Shown: piece by piece, positions 1 to 7,351 of the stretch | How positions within the stretch are numbered: position 1 is the stretch's first letter | Layout: each line of letters begins with the position of its first letter | Assembly (NCBI GenBank): GCA_947592005.1 | Contig: CANQDJ010000010.1 | Coordinates: 1-36,304 of the forward strand | DNA from: an uncultured Anaeroplasma sp. | Lineage (GTDB): Bacteria > Bacillota_I > Bacilli_A > Acholeplasmatales > Anaeroplasmataceae | Direction of reading: 5' to 3' | Length of the DNA stretch: 36,304 nucleotides | The notes under the pieces: generated by a model | Database searches by the model: none | Told to the model about the DNA's origin: nothing | What the model saw: only the letters and a program-made list of their open reading frames with translations | Position numbers and translations under genes: made by a program

Positions 1-1167
1 TTTTTCTTTTTCTGGAAGAGATTTCTCATATTCATATATTTGCCGTTCCGCCTCTGGATTTGCCGAAGACGGTACATTACGTATCGCTTCTATAACATCT
101 TCTTTTGTTATGTAAGATACATAATCTGTATCCTCTACATTCCCTTCCCCTTTGATTAACATTGCCTGTTTATATCTTTCAATCGGATATGTTGTTATTT
201 CTCCACATAAATTCTCTAAATCTCTTCCCGAATATTTCGGAGTGGCCTTCGCTATATATTCATACGTCAAATCTTTTGCCAAAGGTACCCCCTTTAATTG
301 TTTCTCTATTATCTTGCTTCTCGCTTCTTCATTCGGTAATGTTATATTTATCTTATACCGACATCTTGATAATATCGCCGGATCTATATTGCTCGGCATA
401 TTGGTCGCCGCTATAAACAAAAAGTTATTCCCTGAATCAAATCCGTCTATCACTTTTAAAAAGTTTGTTACCATTGAATCATTAATTACCGAATTATTAT
501 CTTTTCCTCTCACTCCCAATATTTCTTCGGCTTCATCTAAAAATATTATCGCATATTTAAACTTCTTTATCTCTTCAAATATCTTTGATATATTCTTCTC
601 TGATTCTCCGACATACTTATCTTTTATTTCTTTTGCTGATATATGTACAAATGGAGCATCTACTTCCGATGCAACGGCTTTCGCAAACATTGTTTTTCCT
701 GTCCCCGGTACTCCATATAACAATATTGCCTTCGCTGGTTTATGTTTAAATTTCTCAAATATTTCCGGATGTTTAAAATAAAACACACATTCCGAATTGA
801 TTATCTTTTTCGCATTGTCCAATCCGACTACATCATCAAATGTTACTCCGGTCGCTGTAGATATTTTTAAACTTGTTTCCGTTTCTTCCGTCGTTGAATT
901 GGTGGAAGACTTTTCCGAAGCGATTCCTTTTTCCGTTTTCGGTTTTTGTGCCATTTTTACTTTAATGCCTTCAATAATTTTAGAATAATTATTAATTCTT
1001 TTAATTGCAAAATCTTTTTCAGATGGTGCTTGTTTCGCTAAAGCAAAACATAAATTGCCTGCCTCTTTTAATTTGTCAATCGCTCCTTGATAATCCCCAT
1101 TTTTATTTAAAGCAACTGCCTGATTAAAACAATCGTCAATTTTTTTATTAATCTCCAAGACAGTCAT
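1..1167 (-). CDS. Vps4-like AAA ATPase with N-terminal MIT-like domain (3' end outside window)
   Basis: The frame is open to the window edge: 389 codons are visible and the C-terminus is missing. ATG 1167 follows GGTGGTGA. Residues 1-75 are helical and resemble the three-helix MIT domain of Vps4, including a GDYQGAI stretch at 24-30 that parallels the NYEEAL region of Vps4; a degenerate TPR is the alternative. Residues 76-104 are a polar Ser/Thr/Glu linker. From about 107 a classical AAA domain follows: Walker A GVPGTGKT (152-159), pore loop KYVGES with Tyr185, Walker B IIFLDEAE (207-214), sensor 1 AATN (253-256) and arginine-finger candidates R268/R270. Known Vps4 enzymes bind C-terminal MIM helices of ESCRT-III proteins and pull the filaments apart. 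By inference this ATPase acts on the coiled-coil proteins encoded just upstream. Isoleucine codons change from ATT in the N-terminal part to ATA in the AAA part. The AAA call is secure; the MIT call is moderate. Confidence 0.85.
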   Translation of the reverse strand, partial: MTVLEINKKIDDCFNQAVALNKNGDYQGAIDKLKEAGNLCFALAKQAPSEKDFAIKRINNYSKIIEGIKVKMAQKPKTEKGIASEKSSTNSTTEETETSLKISTATGVTFDDVVGLDNAKKIINSECVFYFKHPEIFEKFKHKPAKAILLYGVPGTGKTMFAKAVASEVDAPFVHISAKEIKDKYVGESEKNISKIFEEIKKFKYAIIFLDEAEEILGVRGKDNNSVINDSMVTNFLKVIDGFDSGNNFLFIAATNMPSNIDPAILSRCRYKINITLPNEEARSKIIEKQLKGVPLAKDLTYEYIAKATPKYSGRDLENLCGEITTYPIERYKQAMLIKGEGNVEDTDYVSYITKEDVIEAIRNVPSSANPEAERQIYEYEKSLPEKEK

Positions 1168-1191
1168 ATCATTTCACCACCAATTTTAAAA

Positions 1192-1752
1192 TTATAAAGA
1201 ATTAAATTTTGCCATTTCTTCATCAATAGAAACATCTACTTCAGATAATTGTGCATCAATTCTTGCCTGTAATTCACTATCAATCTCAATATTATCGGAA
1301 TTTTGAATGTCTTCAAATGTGGAATCGGCTTGTTCTAAAAACATATCCAATTGACTTCTTGTTTTTTCCGATTCAATAGCCATTCTTTGCTGCTCTTTCA
1401 ACATTTTCTTATAATCAAATTGACCAAATAATTTTGCGGTTTCTTTAGAAAGAATTACCATGCTTTCATTAAATTCCTTTGTATTACTTGCTTCTGTTCT
1501 AAGAAGTTCTTGTAAAGTAATCTGATGAAGCATATGCTTACTTTTTTCTTTTCTCGCTATTATCATTTTAAGAAAAATCAATGTTTGATTATATTCCGCA
1601 GTCATTTTATTTCTTTTAGCCTCGGCAGCCTTAACTATTAATTCTTTTTCTTTTCCTTCGCATTCTGTTATAAATTTTTGAAATTTCTTTTTCGTTTGTC
1701 GAAGTTTCATATTATTTTCTAACTCTCTAGTTTGTTTTGATTTAAGAATCAT
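1192..1752 (-). CDS. ESCRT-III/CHMP-like helical protein
   Basis: 186 residues, almost entirely predicted helix. ATG 1752 is chosen because GGAAGGG lies at the right distance before it; the upstream ATG at 1770 sits 2 bases after the previous stop with no usable site. The N-terminal half is basic (KLRQTKKKF) and the C-terminal third acidic, the layout of Vps2/CHMP1-type ESCRT-III proteins. Long helices fill about 10-75, then a segment with FGQFDYKKMLKEQQ near 110 resembles the later helices of CHMP1/Vps2. The tail contains DSELQARIDAQL (158-169), close to the MIM1 motif (D/E)xxLxxRLxxL that binds MIT domains. ESCRT-III proteins polymerise on membranes and are disassembled by Vps4. The ATPase with the MIT-like domain is the next gene, 24 bases downstream, which supports the pairing. 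Sequence similarity is by eye only; a generic coiled coil remains possible. Confidence 0.6.
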   Translation of the reverse strand: MILKSKQTRELENNMKLRQTKKKFQKFITECEGKEKELIVKAAEAKRNKMTAEYNQTLIFLKMIIARKEKSKHMLHQITLQELLRTEASNTKEFNESMVILSKETAKLFGQFDYKKMLKEQQRMAIESEKTRSQLDMFLEQADSTFEDIQNSDNIEIDSELQARIDAQLSEVDVSIDEEMAKFNSL

Positions 1753-1772
1753 AGATACTTTCCCTTCCATTC

Positions 1773-2729
1773 CTATAAATTATCAATTTCGTCTTTTAAT
1801 TTTTGAGTTTTATTACCATCAAACGCTTCTTTTTGTTCCAAAATGATATCATCTTGTGTTTGATTTAATCCTCGTTGATATCGATCATTCTTTTCTGTCA
1901 TTTGTCTGATATTTTCAATGTCATTGGCCAAAGCCTCTTTAGTCGCTTCAAAACTTTCACTTTGGCTTTTTTTATTTTCTTCGCTGACAACAACGAATTC
2001 ATTAACAATATCATCAATAGAAGTTTTAGATCGCTTTTTAATTTGAATCTGATGTTCAATAAACTTTTTATCTAGAACGGCCAGTTCATTAAGTAGAGAA
2101 TCGATTGCATTTTTATATTTCATTTCTCCCTCTTTAAAGAAAGAAAGTTTAATGTTAATTTCTTGAATTTGTGCCTTTATTTTCTCCAACTCAGAATCCT
2201 TGTTTATCGTTGTCGCTAAAAGTTTTAAATCGTTTTTCTTTTTAAGCAATCTATCTTTATTTACTAACTGCTGGGCCTGACTTATATAAAGATCTACAAC
2301 GTTATTAAATCTTTCTGCATAATCTTTATCGGATAAAATAAGACATTTCTCAAAGTCGAAACTACCAGTATATATATCAAATAAACTATTTATATTTTCT
2401 GAAACAAACAAAACCATTTCTTTGATTCCCGCACTTCTTGTCTTAGATAATCTCGCTAATTTATCAAGCAAATCATTTATTTTTTCTTCTGTTTTTTGGC
2501 GATTCTTACGATTGATACGACTGGTATCCCTAGCCTCACTCTTTTTTTCGGCAATGGAATTTAAAAGTTCTTCTACACAACTATTAATTGTTTTTTTATC
2601 AAAAACAAATTCTTTATCTTCATCTTCAAAAGTTTCTTCCACTTTACGCTGAATTATTTTTAAATCTCTTTCCCACTCTGCCCATTGTTCTCTCATTTGA
2701 TTGATATTTTTTTTATCAAATAATCCCAT
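1773..2729 (-). CDS. Long coiled-coil protein of the ESCRT-like operon
   Basis: 318 residues; I do not recognise a named family. ATG 2729 follows AAGGAGATG at good spacing. The protein starts MGLFDKKN, like the short amphipathic starts of PspA (MGIF) and some CHMP proteins, and has no signal peptide or membrane segment. It is rich in Lys, Glu, Asp, Asn and Gln. Heptad-like helices run through about 45-95, 155-235 and 260-318, separated by a more hydrophobic patch around 100-150 (EMVLFVSENINSLF). The last residues, DEIDNL, are acidic with a terminal leucine, as in the neighbouring small protein. The stop is 20 bases before the preferred start of that protein, so the two are likely co-translated. 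It may be a second filament subunit, a scaffold or an adaptor; this is inference from the neighbours. Confidence 0.7.
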   Translation of the reverse strand: MGLFDKKNINQMREQWAEWERDLKIIQRKVEETFEDEDKEFVFDKKTINSCVEELLNSIAEKKSEARDTSRINRKNRQKTEEKINDLLDKLARLSKTRSAGIKEMVLFVSENINSLFDIYTGSFDFEKCLILSDKDYAERFNNVVDLYISQAQQLVNKDRLLKKKNDLKLLATTINKDSELEKIKAQIQEINIKLSFFKEGEMKYKNAIDSLLNELAVLDKKFIEHQIQIKKRSKTSIDDIVNEFVVVSEENKKSQSESFEATKEALANDIENIRQMTEKNDRYQRGLNQTQDDIILEQKEAFDGNKTQKLKDEIDNL

Positions 2730-2835
2730 TTTTTAACATCTCCTTATAATTTTTCAATTTCTTTTAAAAAAAATTTATCATTTTCTTTTTTTTTACAATA
2801 TCAAATAAAGTTATGAACTTTATCAATTAATTTTC

Positions 2836-3756
2836 TTATATTCCATTTTTTAGTTCTTTTTGGCAATATGGGCAAAATGGAAATTTCTTATCTACAATAT
2901 TTTGACAATAAGGACATCGAATTTCATTTTCTTTCAAAATCGCCTTATTTCCAGTTTGTCCCAATTTAACTTCAAATTCACGATCCTCTTTAATATCTTT
3001 GCGTCTTTCGTCATGGAATTTATGTTCCAAATCGTCCAATGCCTTATCAAACATAATATCATTGATTTTCGTTAAACGCTTTTCTCCTTCTTCTGGAGTA
3101 TATAAATTTAATGTCAATTCATATGGTTTAACCGCATATTCACTTAATTCCTCTTTTAAGGCCAAGACTACCTTTTGACTTATTTGGTCTTGATTCTCTG
3201 ATTGACTGAATATTTCTATTTTATGCCCTGTATTTGCCAAACCTTCTTCTACACACCTTTTAACTATTCTATGGAAAATTGGTGAAACTTCTTCCTGAAT
3301 AATTTGTTGTAAATCTTCTATCTTATCTGCGTGCTTTTTTACGATTTGCATTAATAGTCTTTTCTTTGTCTTAAGCAATTTAATATGTAAATCTATTCTA
3401 AAAGAACATTTAATTTCTACTTCTGGCATAGTTTCTTTGTAATAATATTGATCTAAAACTGCTGTCTTAATCGTATCAAATTGATAATTCAAATTGATTA
3501 AGTAAAATTTAAAATTTTTACCTTTTGTGAAAAAGGCTCTAGGTAAGGTACATGGCTCTTTGGCTTGTGGAATAATATAATCTTCCGGATAAAAAACATA
3601 ACTTTCTTTGTTATAAATTAAACAACCCACATAATCATCTGGGACTTCAAATGAAATAGTTTTCGCACCCGAATATTCACTTTCTTTGGATTTTGTGATT
3701 AATTTTTTTGCATCGGTAGATGCTGTGATTGTTTCCGCTTTATTTCTTAAAAACAT
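2836..3756 (-). CDS. SPFH-like protein with C-terminal zinc ribbon
   Basis: 306 residues. ATG 3756 follows AAAGGGGGAT. Residues about 35-245 read as an SPFH/Band-7 fold: a beta-rich start (TISFEVPDDYVGCLIYN), a long middle helix region with EEVSPIFHRIVKR, then the strand-loop YELTLNLYTPEEGEKRL typical of the end of the SPFH domain. A charged helix (about 230-262) leads to a zinc ribbon with C281/C284 and C295/C298 in two CPYC knuckles. There is no transmembrane segment, so membrane contact would be peripheral or through a partner. B. subtilis YdjI has this same combination (SPFH plus zinc ribbon) and is encoded in the pspA-ydjGHI operon, PspA being an ESCRT-III family member. That known pairing supports a membrane-remodelling role here. 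A 106-base AT-rich gap separates it from the next gene. Confidence 0.75.
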   Translation of the reverse strand: MFLRNKAETITASTDAKKLITKSKESEYSGAKTISFEVPDDYVGCLIYNKESYVFYPEDYIIPQAKEPCTLPRAFFTKGKNFKFYLINLNYQFDTIKTAVLDQYYYKETMPEVEIKCSFRIDLHIKLLKTKKRLLMQIVKKHADKIEDLQQIIQEEVSPIFHRIVKRCVEEGLANTGHKIEIFSQSENQDQISQKVVLALKEELSEYAVKPYELTLNLYTPEEGEKRLTKINDIMFDKALDDLEHKFHDERRKDIKEDREFEVKLGQTGNKAILKENEIRCPYCQNIVDKKFPFCPYCQKELKNGI

Positions 3757-3772
3757 AATTTTATCCCCCTTT

Positions 3773-4513
3773 TTATTTTATTTTTTTTAATATTTTAGAA
3801 ATTGTATTGGACGATATACAAAAACCCATTCCATTCAGACTGACATATGAATTTATATTTTTAATATCCGTCGGAACCTTTTCTATTAAGGAATATGTAG
3901 TCATACCAATAACCTTTGCTTTACAATCTATTAAAGGCCCACCAGAATTACCATGATTTAAACTTATGTTGGTTTGAATAACTGGATCCAATTTTTGATT
4001 ATGAACTCTCTTCGGATTAGAAACAACTCCTTCATTATAGGAAAAATCCTGTTGTTCCGGATTACCAATAGTAAATACATGATCTCCCATTTTCACCAAA
4101 TTCGAATCCGCTAATTGTAATCCATCGATAGAAGGAATTTTTACTGTTGGCAGTAAAATGGCCACATCATCTTCTACAGACAAGGCAACAACTTTAACAG
4201 GATAAAATAGTTTTGAAATTTCAGGAAAAAATTGAATTTTTATAGTTGGAGAAACTACCTTTCTACTGTCATCCATAATTACATGGGCATTCGTACAGAT
4301 ATACCCATTCGATAACAAACATCCCGAACCATAGGAACAACATTCACTATTTATTGTTGCAACAACTTTAACAACTGCCTTTTTAGCAATGTCAATAATT
4401 GATTCAACATCAAAATTGTTTGGAGATTCCTCTTCTTCTCTCAATAAATTTTGACAATATGGGCACTTAGAAACCTTATTGGGAACCTCAGCACCACAAA
4501 ACTTACATTTCAT
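3773..4513 (-). CDS. Zinc-ribbon trypsin-like serine protease (HtrA-type catalytic domain, no PDZ)
   Basis: 246 residues from ATG 4513, chosen because the zinc ribbon then starts the protein (MKCKFCG) and AAGGA lies 10 bases upstream; ATG 4519 and a TTG at 4537 are possible. The zinc ribbon uses C3, C6, C17 and C20. After an acidic linker a chymotrypsin-fold protease follows with the full triad: His77 in TNAHV, Asp116 in DDVAIL and Ser190 in GNSGGP. The TIGNP and VVSN segments match the HtrA/DegP family. Unlike typical HtrA it has no signal peptide, transmembrane anchor or PDZ domain, so it should act in the cytoplasm. It is the first gene of the operon and ends 16 bases before the SPFH gene. 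The shared zinc-ribbon type suggests that the two proteins recognise the same partner or surface. The substrate is unknown. Confidence 0.85.
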   Translation of the reverse strand: MKCKFCGAEVPNKVSKCPYCQNLLREEEESPNNFDVESIIDIAKKAVVKVVATINSECCSYGSGCLLSNGYICTNAHVIMDDSRKVVSPTIKIQFFPEISKLFYPVKVVALSVEDDVAILLPTVKIPSIDGLQLADSNLVKMGDHVFTIGNPEQQDFSYNEGVVSNPKRVHNQKLDPVIQTNISLNHGNSGGPLIDCKAKVIGMTTYSLIEKVPTDIKNINSYVSLNGMGFCISSNTISKILKKIK

Positions 4514-4602
4514 TCTCATCACATCCTTAAAAATCAATATGAATTCTCCTATTTTTATTATTATAGATATAATAAAAAAATTTTTGTATAAATTTCATTT
4601 AA

Positions 4603-4631
4603 CTTATAATAAATACATCGATTCTTGTCAA
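4603..4631 (-). promoter_or_regulatory. Sigma-A-type promoter of the ESCRT-like operon
   Basis: On the minus strand TTGACA (4626-4631) and TATAAG (4603-4608) are separated by exactly 17 bases. Transcription would start near 4596, giving a leader of about 80 bases before the protease gene. The operon is therefore a separate unit with a near-consensus, probably quite active promoter. I see no clear operator. Confidence 0.75.
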
Positions 4632-4748
4632 AATTTCTTATAAATTTATTATAATATTCATATATTTTAAATTCCATAAAATGTGAACTATGTCTATGAA
4701 AAAATTTTGGCCATTTTCATAAAAAATTATAGTTTTTGACTATATTTT

Positions 4749-4794
4749 AAAAAAAATAAAGGATTTTTATCAAATTTTTGTCAAAAATCCTTTA
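4749..4794 (-). terminator. Rho-independent terminator after spmB
   Basis: A 12-base perfect inverted repeat (arms 4757-4768 and 4783-4794) is followed on the minus strand by eight T. The right arm lies inside the last codons of spmB. It separates spmAB from the ESCRT-like operon. Confidence 0.85.
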
Positions 4795-5284
4795 TTAAAA
4801 AGAATAATGCTACACAACATAAGAAACAAATTAAATCACAAAATAAACCCACAATATAAGAATGTCTTGTCTTTTTAATTCCGATATATCCAAAATACAA
4901 TCCCATTACATATACGGTAGTATCACTTCCTCCTTGTAAAACACTACTTATCAAGCCAATTTTACTATCTACTCCATAAGTTTGTATAATAGAAACCATC
5001 ATCGATAAAGAGGCATGAGAGGATACGGGACGAAATACCCCTTGAATAAATAATTCACTGGGTATAGATTTGAATTGGAAAAAGTCATTCAGGATACCAC
5101 TCGATTTAAAAACACTGACCGCCACATACATAACCAACAAATATGGAAGTATGGTTATTCCCGTTTTCATAGAATCCTTACACCCGTTTATAAACGATTC
5201 ATACGCATTGTTTCTTTTTATTGCCGAATAAACCAAAACAATCAAAACAAAAGATAAAATAATATAATAACTAACGTTTTGCAA
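4781..5284 (-). CDS. spmB: Spore maturation protein B
   Basis: 167 residues, close to the 178 of B. subtilis SpmB. The start is TTG 5284, placed by AAAGGAGG 8 bases upstream; it lies 14 bases inside the end of spmA, so the genes are translationally coupled. The protein is a multi-pass membrane protein of the nucleoside-recognition (Gate) family, with conserved stretches VFRPVSSHASLS and QGGSDTTVYV. In B. subtilis SpmA and SpmB are needed for spore core dehydration and heat resistance. Upstream extension of the frame would read through spmA and is not used. The presence of the pair suggests sporulation in this organism or a close ancestor; no other spore gene is visible here. Confidence 0.9.
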   Translation of the reverse strand: MQNVSYYIILSFVLIVLVYSAIKRNNAYESFINGCKDSMKTGITILPYLLVMYVAVSVFKSSGILNDFFQFKSIPSELFIQGVFRPVSSHASLSMMVSIIQTYGVDSKIGLISSVLQGGSDTTVYVMGLYFGYIGIKKTRHSYIVGLFCDLICFLCCVALFFLIKDF

Positions 5285-5852
5285 GAACTCTACCTCCTTT
5301 ATCCAAAACAATAGATAAAATAGTGGAAATAGTGGAAACAACGGCAATATACGGAATAATCGCTACCGGATTGGTACTATGATACTGACTTCGAATGGCA
5401 ATTAACATCGTCGGAATCAAACATAATCCCGATGTATTGATTAATAAAAAAGTTATCATTTCATCTGATGCCACTTCACTATGATTATTTAATTCATCCA
5501 ATTTTTTCATAGCCAACAACCCAAACGGGGTGGCAGCCGAACCCATAGATAACATATTTGCCATAAAATTCATAGAAATATATTGTAAAGCCTCTTCTTC
5601 TTTGTCTAAATTTTTAAATAGTGGGTGAATGATACATATAATATATCGACTGAGCACCTTCAATAATCCGCTGTCCTTACAAATTTGTAAAATACCACCC
5701 CAAAAGATCAATAAGACATAAATATCGAGAAATAAAAAAAACGCTTCTTTCGGTGCCGATAATAATTGAGTTACTACTATATCTGCCCGATTGGTACAAC
5801 CGGCATAGATAAGACCTACCAAAAATATGAATATAAATATCTTATTAATCAT
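5271..5852 (-). CDS. spmA: Spore maturation protein A
   Basis: 193 residues, versus 196 in B. subtilis. ATG 5852 follows GGTGAT. It is a multi-pass inner-membrane protein of the nucleoside-recognition (Gate) family. Family landmarks are FWGGILQICKDSG, the SMGSAATPFGLLAMKKL segment (the family usually has a glycine/alanine-rich xxNAATPxGLKAM here) and the FLLINTSGLCLIPT segment. It is the first gene of a two-gene unit with spmB. The promoter must lie in the 91 bases shared with the divergent aminopeptidase gene, but I see no convincing -35/-10 pair for this direction. Confidence 0.9.
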   Translation of the reverse strand: MINKIFIFIFLVGLIYAGCTNRADIVVTQLLSAPKEAFFLFLDIYVLLIFWGGILQICKDSGLLKVLSRYIICIIHPLFKNLDKEEEALQYISMNFMANMLSMGSAATPFGLLAMKKLDELNNHSEVASDEMITFLLINTSGLCLIPTMLIAIRSQYHSTNPVAIIPYIAVVSTISTILSIVLDKGGRVLAKR

Positions 5853-5910
5853 AGAATCACCAATTAAGTATATGTAGTTATAAAGAAATATAGAAATAAG
5901 AAATAAAAAG

Positions 5911-5919
5911 TGATATAAT
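5911..5919 (+). promoter_or_regulatory. Extended -10 promoter of the M18 aminopeptidase gene
   Basis: TGATATAAT carries the TGn extension directly before a consensus TATAAT (5914-5919), 24 bases upstream of the start codon. No good -35 is seen at 17 bases, as is common for extended -10 promoters. Confidence 0.65.
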
Positions 5920-5943
5920 TAGATAAGTTAAGGAGGAATAAAT

Positions 5944-7311
5944 ATGTATGGAAAAAATGCTTGGAATAAATACCAAGACAAACAAGAAGTATTAAAATTT
6001 AATGAAGAATACAAAGACTTTATTACGAAAGGGAAAACAGAAAGAGAATGTGTTTCTTATGCCATAGAACTTTGTAAGAAAAAAGGATTTAAAGAAATAA
6101 ATCAATTTACTTCTTTAAAAACCGGAGATAAAGTATATGTCATCAATAAAAATAGAAACATTTGTGCTTTTATCATAGGAAAAGAACCTTTGGAACAAGG
6201 CATCAACATATTGGGGGCCCATATCGATTCTCCAAGAATCGATTTAAAACAAAATCCACTTTATGAATCCAAAGGCTTTACCTTAGCGGATACACATTAC
6301 TATGGCGGTATTGTAAAATACCAATGGGTTGCTAGACCTCTAGCACTTCATGGCGTCGTCTATAAAAAAGACGGAACGGAAATAAAATTAAATATCGGAG
6401 AGAACCCAAACGATCCCGTATTCTGTATTACGGACTTACTTCCGCATTTGGCAAAAGACAAAAACACCAAACCTGCCGATAGAGTAATTGAAGGGGAAGA
6501 TTTAGACGTTACCATAAGACATTTACCATTAAACGAGGAAGAGAAAGAATCTGTTAAAAAAATGACATTGAATCTCTTAAAAGAAACCTATCATATCGAG
6601 GAAGAAGATTTCGTTTCTGCCGAAATCGAAATTGTCCCTGCTGGAGAAGCAAGAGATTTGGGTTTAGATCGCTCTATGATTTTAGGATATGGGCACGACG
6701 ATCGAGTTTGTGCTTATACTTCTCTTCGAGCATTATTAGATGCAGGAACTTGTAATTACACAACTTGTGCGTTTCTTGTAGATAAAGAAGAAATTGGTTC
6801 TGTCGGGGCAACAGGAGCTCATTCTAAATGGTTTGAAAATACACTAGCCGAATTGATTGCCTTGACAACCGAATATAATGATTTAAAACTTCGCCATGCT
6901 TTAACAAATACAAGAATGTTATCTTCTGATGTATCTGCCGGAGTCGATCCACTTTATACGAGTGTATTCGAAGGAAAAAATGCCGCTTATTTGGGAAACG
7001 GAATTTGTTTTAATAAATACACCGGCTCACGAGGAAAATCCGGTTGTAATGATGCTGATCCGAAATACATCGCTCAAATTCGAAATATAATGGATTCCAA
7101 TTCCATTCATTATCAAACAGCCGAATTAGGAAGAGTAGACATCGGAGGCGGTGGTACTATCGCTTATATTTTGGGAAACTACAATATGAATGTCATCGAT
7201 GCCGGAATCGCCGTTTTATCCATGCACGCCCCTTATGAAGTTGTTTCCAAAGTAGATGTCTATGAAGCATATCTTGCATATATGGCATTTTTAAAAGAAG
7301 CCAAATTATAA
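5944..7311 (+). CDS. M18 family aspartyl aminopeptidase
   Basis: 455 residues, full length for the family. AGGAGG stands just before ATG 5944. It is a zinc metallopeptidase that removes N-terminal, often acidic, residues from peptides in the cytoplasm. The di-zinc site and catalytic residues are all present: H93 and D95 in GAHIDSPR, D252/D253 in GYGHDDR, E282/E283 in KEEIGS, D329 in SSDV and H428 in SMHAPYE. It is a single gene, divergent from spmAB and convergent with the alaS operon, with its own promoter and a shared terminator. Confidence 0.95.
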   Translation: MYGKNAWNKYQDKQEVLKFNEEYKDFITKGKTERECVSYAIELCKKKGFKEINQFTSLKTGDKVYVINKNRNICAFIIGKEPLEQGINILGAHIDSPRIDLKQNPLYESKGFTLADTHYYGGIVKYQWVARPLALHGVVYKKDGTEIKLNIGENPNDPVFCITDLLPHLAKDKNTKPADRVIEGEDLDVTIRHLPLNEEEKESVKKMTLNLLKETYHIEEEDFVSAEIEIVPAGEARDLGLDRSMILGYGHDDRVCAYTSLRALLDAGTCNYTTCAFLVDKEEIGSVGATGAHSKWFENTLAELIALTTEYNDLKLRHALTNTRMLSSDVSAGVDPLYTSVFEGKNAAYLGNGICFNKYTGSRGKSGCNDADPKYIAQIRNIMDSNSIHYQTAELGRVDIGGGGTIAYILGNYNMNVIDAGIAVLSMHAPYEVVSKVDVYEAYLAYMAFLKEAKL

Positions 7312-7313
7312 AG

Positions 7314-7351
7314 AAAAAATCCTTAAGATTCAAAACTTAAGGAATTTTTTT
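7314..7351. terminator. Bidirectional terminator between the M18 gene and the alaS operon
   Basis: The arms TCCTTAAG (7320-7327) and CTTAAGGA (7336-7343) are flanked by an A-run on the left and a run of seven T on the right, so the hairpin can stop transcription from both sides. It overlaps the 3' end of the minus-strand gene. Confidence 0.85.

Noticed and set aside
152-988. Plus-strand open frames
   Set aside because: They are opposite-strand shadows of the AAA ATPase gene, whose own frame has all AAA motifs but runs off the window.
4696-4720. Inverted repeat ATGAAAA...TTTTCAT as an operator of the ESCRT-like operon
   Set aside because: The arms are short, AT-rich and not centred on the inner TGGCCA, and they lie about 65 bases upstream of the -35 box; chance is likely in such AT-rich DNA.
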